NCBI RefSeq assembly: GCF_009755815.1
Contig: NZ_WRPK01000007.1
Location: 248,001 to 312,000 of the forward strand
Length of the DNA: 64,000 bases
DNA from: Flavisphingomonas formosensis
Lineage (GTDB): Bacteria > Pseudomonadota > Alphaproteobacteria > Sphingomonadales > Sphingomonadaceae
Direction of reading: 5' to 3'
Every line of letters begins with the position of its first letter. Within the stretch, counting starts at the first letter, position 1. The notes under the pieces are model-generated. The model saw only the letters and a program-made list of their open reading frames with translations, did not search any database and was not told the DNA's origin. Below are positions 60,904 through 64,000 of this stretch, in pieces. The translations under genes and the position numbers were made by a program.

Positions 60904-60975
60904 TTGCATGCAACCATGGCCTTGAAAAGCCATATTCGCACGCGAATTCCGATGGACGGACCAGATTGCATGTAA
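60904..60975. promoter_or_regulatory. TTGCATGCAA palindromes, sites 12 and 13
   Basis: An exact copy lies at 60904-60913, 38 bases before the ferredoxin start. A one-mismatch copy TTGCATGTAA lies at 60966-60975, about 34 bases before the SDR start. Each divergent gene thus has its own site. Confidence 0.75.
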
Positions 60976-61009
60976 TAAGGAGCGTTGAAATCACATTCAG
61001 GAGGATGCG

Positions 61010-61762
61010 TTGGGCTTTTCAGGCAAGGTTGCGATCGTGACCGGTGCGGGCGGCGGAATCGGCGAAGGCTATGCCAAGGCGCTGGCCGAATGGGGCTGCG
61101 CGGTGGCCGTGGCCGACATCAACGAGGCCGGCGCGCAGCGCGTCGCCGAGGCGATCGTCGCGGCGGGCGGCAAGGCGATCGCGGTCAAGGTCGACGTCTC
61201 CTCCGAGGACTCGACCAAGGCGATGGCGACGACGGTGGCCGGCGAACTGGGCGGCATCGATTACCTCATCAACAACGCCGCAATCTATGGCGGCATGCAG
61301 CTCCATACGATGATGGACGTGCCGTACGATTATTGGAAGAAGTTCATGTCGGTGAACATGGACGGCTGCTTCCTCGCGACGCGCGCGGTGGCGCCTTATA
61401 TGGAGCAGCGCGGCGGCGGCGCGATCATCAACCAGTCGTCGAGCGCCGCCTGGCTGTCGCGGGCGGGCTATTACGGCATCGCCAAGCTAGCGCTGAACGG
61501 CATCACCCAGAATATGGCGATGGAGCTCGGCCCGAAGAATATCCGCATCAACGGCATCGCCCCCGGACCCACCGATACCGAAGCGACGCGCACGTCGACG
61601 GCGGAGGGGCTAGTCGACAGCATCGTCGCGACGCTCGCGCTCGCGCGCATGGGGCAGGTGAAGGACATGGTGGACGCCTGCCGCTTCCTGCTGTCCGATG
61701 AGGCGGGCTGGATCACCGGGCAGATCCTCTGCGTCGACGGCGGCTTCATCATGCGCCCGTGA
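61010..61762 (+). CDS. Short-chain dehydrogenase/reductase
   Basis: This 250-residue SDR has VTGAGGGIGEGYAKALAE, INNAAIYGGMQ, a serine in NQSSSAAWLSRAG, the catalytic YYGIAK and a VDGGFIMRP end. A TTG start at 61010 is inferred because AGGAGG lies five bases upstream and no in-frame ATG keeps the fold. It would act on a secondary alcohol with NAD. The aldehyde dehydrogenase gene follows after 34 bases. Together they could take a primary or secondary alcohol towards an acid. Confidence 0.9.
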   Translation: MGFSGKVAIVTGAGGGIGEGYAKALAEWGCAVAVADINEAGAQRVAEAIVAAGGKAIAVKVDVSSEDSTKAMATTVAGELGGIDYLINNAAIYGGMQLHTMMDVPYDYWKKFMSVNMDGCFLATRAVAPYMEQRGGGAIINQSSSAAWLSRAGYYGIAKLALNGITQNMAMELGPKNIRINGIAPGPTDTEATRTSTAEGLVDSIVATLALARMGQVKDMVDACRFLLSDEAGWITGQILCVDGGFIMRP

Positions 61763-61796
61763 GCCGGGCCTTATCATCTGATCGAGGACAAAGAGC

Positions 61797-63287
61797 GTGA
61801 AGACAGACAGCTTGCTGCGGATGCCGGGCTCCTTCATCGGGAGCGACTGGGTCCAGCCGATCGACGGCGGCACCGAGGACATCCCCAATCCGGCGACGGA
61901 GGACGTCTATGGCGTCGCTACCGTCGGCGGCGTGAAGGATTGCGACCTGGCGATCGCCGCGGCGCGCAAGGCCTTTGACAGCGGTCCTTGGCGGCGGATG
62001 TCGATGCGCGATCGTGCGCGCAAGATGGAGCAGCTCCACGCCGCGCTGCTCGCCCGCAGCGACGAGATCATCGACATGATCGTCGCCGAGGCCGGCTGTG
62101 CGCGTGCCGAGGCGGCGGGGCTGCTGTTCGCGATCCCGATGCAGCAGATGGCCGCGGATATCGACGAAGCCTATCGCTATGAGAGCGTCCGCTCGCTGCC
62201 CTTCATCATCAATCCCGGCTGGGCCGGCGACAAGGTGCTCGGCACCGGCGCCAAGCAGCGCGTGCCGGTCGGCGTGGTCGCCGCGATCACGCCGTTCAAC
62301 GCGGGCTTCTTCCTGAACGTCGTCAAATCCTCGGCGGCGCTGATCATGGGCAACAGCGTCGTCCTGAAGCCCTCGCCCTACACGCCGTTCGAGGCCTGGA
62401 TCCTGGCCGACACGATCCGCAGGCTGGATTTCCCGCCGGGCGTGTTCAACGTGGTGACCGGCGGGATCGAGGTCGCCCAGATGCTGACCACCGATCCGCG
62501 CGTCGACATGGTCAGCTTCACCGGATCGGACAAGGTGGGCGCCGCGATCATGGCGCAGGCCGCGCCGACCCTGAAGCGACTGCTGCTCGAGCTGGGCGGC
62601 AAATCCGCGCTGATCGTGCGGCAGGACGCCGATCTGGATGTCGCCGCGCAGGCCGCCTATTGGAACATTACCTGCGAGACCGGCCAGGGCTGCTGCCTGT
62701 TCACCCGCCATCTGGTGCACAACAGCGTCAAGCAGGCCTTCATCGACAAGATGATCGCGGTGAACGGCCAAGCGGTCGTCGGCGATCCGGCTGACCCCAG
62801 CGTGACCGTCGGCCCGCTGATCCGGGCGCGCGAGCAGCAGCGCGTGACCGGGATGGTGGACGAGGCCGTGCGCGGCGGCGCCGAGATCGTGTTCGGCGGC
62901 AAGGCGCCCTCGCATCTCAACCGCGGCTATTTCTACGAGCCGACGCTGATCACCGGGGTCGACAATGCGGCCCGCATTGCGCGCGACGAGATATTCGGTC
63001 CGGTCGGCGTGGTGATCGGCTACGAGACCGACGAGGAAGCGCTCGCGATCGCCAATGATTCCCCCTACGGGCTCGGCGGCGGCATCATCTCCACCGACAA
63101 GGGGCGCGCGTTCGAGATGGCGCTGGAGCTCGATGCGGGCTTCATCGTGATGAATGACGGGCCGGGTGCCAAGCATCCGGCAGCGCCGTTCGGCGGGCTC
63201 AAGCGGTCCGGGATCGGGCGGGAGTCTGGGGTCGAAGGGCTCGATGCCTATACCGAGCTCAAGTCGATCGTGTTCCGCGCGGGCTGA
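61797..63287 (+). CDS. Aldehyde dehydrogenase family protein
   Basis: This 496-residue protein has GVVAAITPFNAGFFLNVVKSS, TGSDKVGAAIMAQAA, the general base in LLLELGGKSAL, the nucleophile in CETGQGCCLFTR, and GLKRSGIGRESGVEGLDAY. These are complete ALDH blocks. It oxidises an aldehyde to an acid, or an acyl-CoA if the second cysteine plays a role, using NAD(P). The GTG start at 61797 is inferred from protein length and the upstream frame. It lies between an SDR and an NTF2-like gene in an operon with palindrome site 13 upstream. Confidence 0.93.
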   Translation: MKTDSLLRMPGSFIGSDWVQPIDGGTEDIPNPATEDVYGVATVGGVKDCDLAIAAARKAFDSGPWRRMSMRDRARKMEQLHAALLARSDEIIDMIVAEAGCARAEAAGLLFAIPMQQMAADIDEAYRYESVRSLPFIINPGWAGDKVLGTGAKQRVPVGVVAAITPFNAGFFLNVVKSSAALIMGNSVVLKPSPYTPFEAWILADTIRRLDFPPGVFNVVTGGIEVAQMLTTDPRVDMVSFTGSDKVGAAIMAQAAPTLKRLLLELGGKSALIVRQDADLDVAAQAAYWNITCETGQGCCLFTRHLVHNSVKQAFIDKMIAVNGQAVVGDPADPSVTVGPLIRAREQQRVTGMVDEAVRGGAEIVFGGKAPSHLNRGYFYEPTLITGVDNAARIARDEIFGPVGVVIGYETDEEALAIANDSPYGLGGGIISTDKGRAFEMALELDAGFIVMNDGPGAKHPAAPFGGLKRSGIGRESGVEGLDAYTELKSIVFRAG

Positions 63288-63296
63288 AAGAGGCGC

Positions 63297-63376
63297 CATC
63301 CCAGCGAAAGCTGGGATCGCTCTCAAAATGCGAGCGGCTCGAAGTGGAGAGTGATCCCAGCTTTCGCTGGGATGAC
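63297..63376. repeat. REP-like palindrome pair
   Basis: CATCCCAGCGAAAGCTGGGATCGCTCTC at 63297 and GAGAGTGATCCCAGCTTTCGCTGGGATGAC ending at 63376 form an inverted pair separated by about 20 bases. The arrangement is nearly the same as at 47211. It lies in the gap between the ALDH and the NTF2-like gene. Confidence 0.75.
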
Positions 63377-63398
63377 GGGCGTTGGAGAGGGAAAAACC

Positions 63399-63857
63399 AT
63401 GACCTTCGACCTGCAATATCTGTCGGACTATGTCGCGATCCGGCAGCTCAATGCGCTGTACAATCGCTATGCCGACATCGGCGATGGCGAAGCCTATGCC
63501 GGCCTCTACACCGAGGATGCCGAGTTCCACATCGTCGGCAACCGCGTCTATCACGGCCGCGCCGAAATCGCGCCCGCGGCCTCCGCGACGCGGGTTACCG
63601 TGCACGTGACCACCGAGCCCGAGATCGAGATTGAGGGCGACGTGGCGCGCCAGCGGGTGCGGATGCTGTCCATTTACCGTGCCGAGGACGGATCGCGGAA
63701 CGAGTTCGTTGCCAGCGGCTGGTATATCGACGAGCTCAAGCGCACCGCGGAAGGCTGGCGCTACCATCGCCGCCGCGTCGAGCTCGACATTCCGGTGAGC
63801 GAGGTCTTCCGGAAGATGACGATCAGCGAGCAGTTCGCCCAGCTGGCGAACGGCTGA
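63399..63857 (+). CDS. NTF2/SnoaL-like protein (SnoaL_4 type)
   Basis: This 152-residue protein has DYVAIRQLNALYNRYADIGDGEAYAGLYTEDAEFHI at the start, matching the bile-acid 7-alpha-dehydratase-like SnoaL_4 domain, and GWYIDELKRTAEGWRYHRRRVEL near the end. It could be a cofactor-free dehydratase or isomerase; a bile-acid link is by domain resemblance only. GGAGAGG lies before ATG 63399. Its stop overlaps the start of the SDR at the right edge (TGATG), so translation is coupled. Confidence 0.83.
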   Translation: MTFDLQYLSDYVAIRQLNALYNRYADIGDGEAYAGLYTEDAEFHIVGNRVYHGRAEIAPAASATRVTVHVTTEPEIEIEGDVARQRVRMLSIYRAEDGSRNEFVASGWYIDELKRTAEGWRYHRRRVELDIPVSEVFRKMTISEQFAQLANG

Positions 63858-64000
63858 TGGCGGCCGGCTTCGACCGGCTGTCGCTGGCCGGCAAGGTCGC
63901 GATCGTGACCGGTGGCGGCAATGGCATCGGTGCGGAGACCGCGTGCCTAATGGCATCGCGCGGAGCCGCCGTGCTGATCGCCGATATCGACGAGGACGCC
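63857..64000 (+). CDS. Short-chain dehydrogenase/reductase, N-terminal part (cut by the window edge)
   Basis: The first 48 residues show the SDR cofactor-binding start: LSLAGKVAIVTGGGNGIG, then AETACLMASRGAAVLIADIDED. The TGGGNGIG loop and the acidic end of the second strand point to an NAD-dependent SDR. The start at 63857 shares one base with the stop of the NTF2-like gene, so the two are coupled. The rest of the protein lies beyond the window. Confidence 0.85.
   Translation, partial: MAAGFDRLSLAGKVAIVTGGGNGIGAETACLMASRGAAVLIADIDEDA

Overview
The window looks like a GC-rich alphaproteobacterial chromosome, most likely a sphingomonad. I infer this from the gene repertoire: two large TonB-dependent receptors with N-terminal plug signatures, an aroQ-accB-accC block, a fused thiS-thiG gene, a CsbD stress gene behind an EcfG-type promoter, and many short-chain dehydrogenases (SDRs), P450s and acyl-CoA dehydrogenases. 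Apart from a 17-22 kb housekeeping stretch, almost everything is catabolic. The substrate cannot be read from the sequence. P450cam-like P450s, a putidaredoxin-like ferredoxin, a KshA-like Rieske oxygenase, an HSD17B4-like SDR and paired acyl-CoA dehydrogenases point to a hydrophobic polycyclic or isoprenoid compound (terpenoid, norisoprenoid or steroid-like).

Left part (1-17 kb). A TetR gene (260) faces a convergent Rieske oxygenase/amidohydrolase operon (2965 to 966). Both promoters carry the same inverted repeat, TTTGA-N8-TCAAA. A second TetR (11403) is divergent from a P450, TonB receptor, quinone-oxidoreductase, sulfotransferase and D-aminoacylase-like series (11382 to 3460), with a different inverted repeat between them. 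A luciferase-like monooxygenase, esterase and SDR group (15413 to 12157) and a second luciferase-like enzyme follow.

Core stretch (16.6-22.1 kb). It holds a PA0069-type radical SAM protein, accC, accB, aroQ, a thiS-thiG fusion, csbD and tRNA-Pro(TGG).

Junction (22.3-24.5 kb). Next to the tRNA lie a frameshifted tyrosine integrase and a decayed IS5-family element. They look like the worn edge of an integrated island.

Right part (24.7-64 kb). About a dozen transcription units carry P450s, two ferredoxins, an OYE-type flavoenzyme, five acyl-CoA dehydrogenases (four of them in two adjacent pairs), a thiolase, a CoA-transferase, a MaoC-like hydratase, a CoA ligase, an enoyl-CoA hydratase, a LeuCD-like hydratase, an isocitrate-lyase-family lyase, a thioesterase, NTF2-like proteins, an MFS transporter and a TonB receptor. 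Most of these promoters share a palindrome, TTGCATGCAA: nine exact and four near copies, all between 25.9 and 61.0 kb and none in the left part. This looks like one large coordinated regulon whose regulator is not visible in the window. As inference, the genes describe uptake (TonB receptor, MFS), oxygenation (P450s with ferredoxins), oxidation to an acid (SDRs, aldehyde dehydrogenase), CoA activation, beta-oxidation and final cleavage of a branched C5-C6 dicarboxylate by the LeuCD/lyase pair.

Repeated palindromes (REP-like and larger hairpin elements) fill many intergenic gaps.
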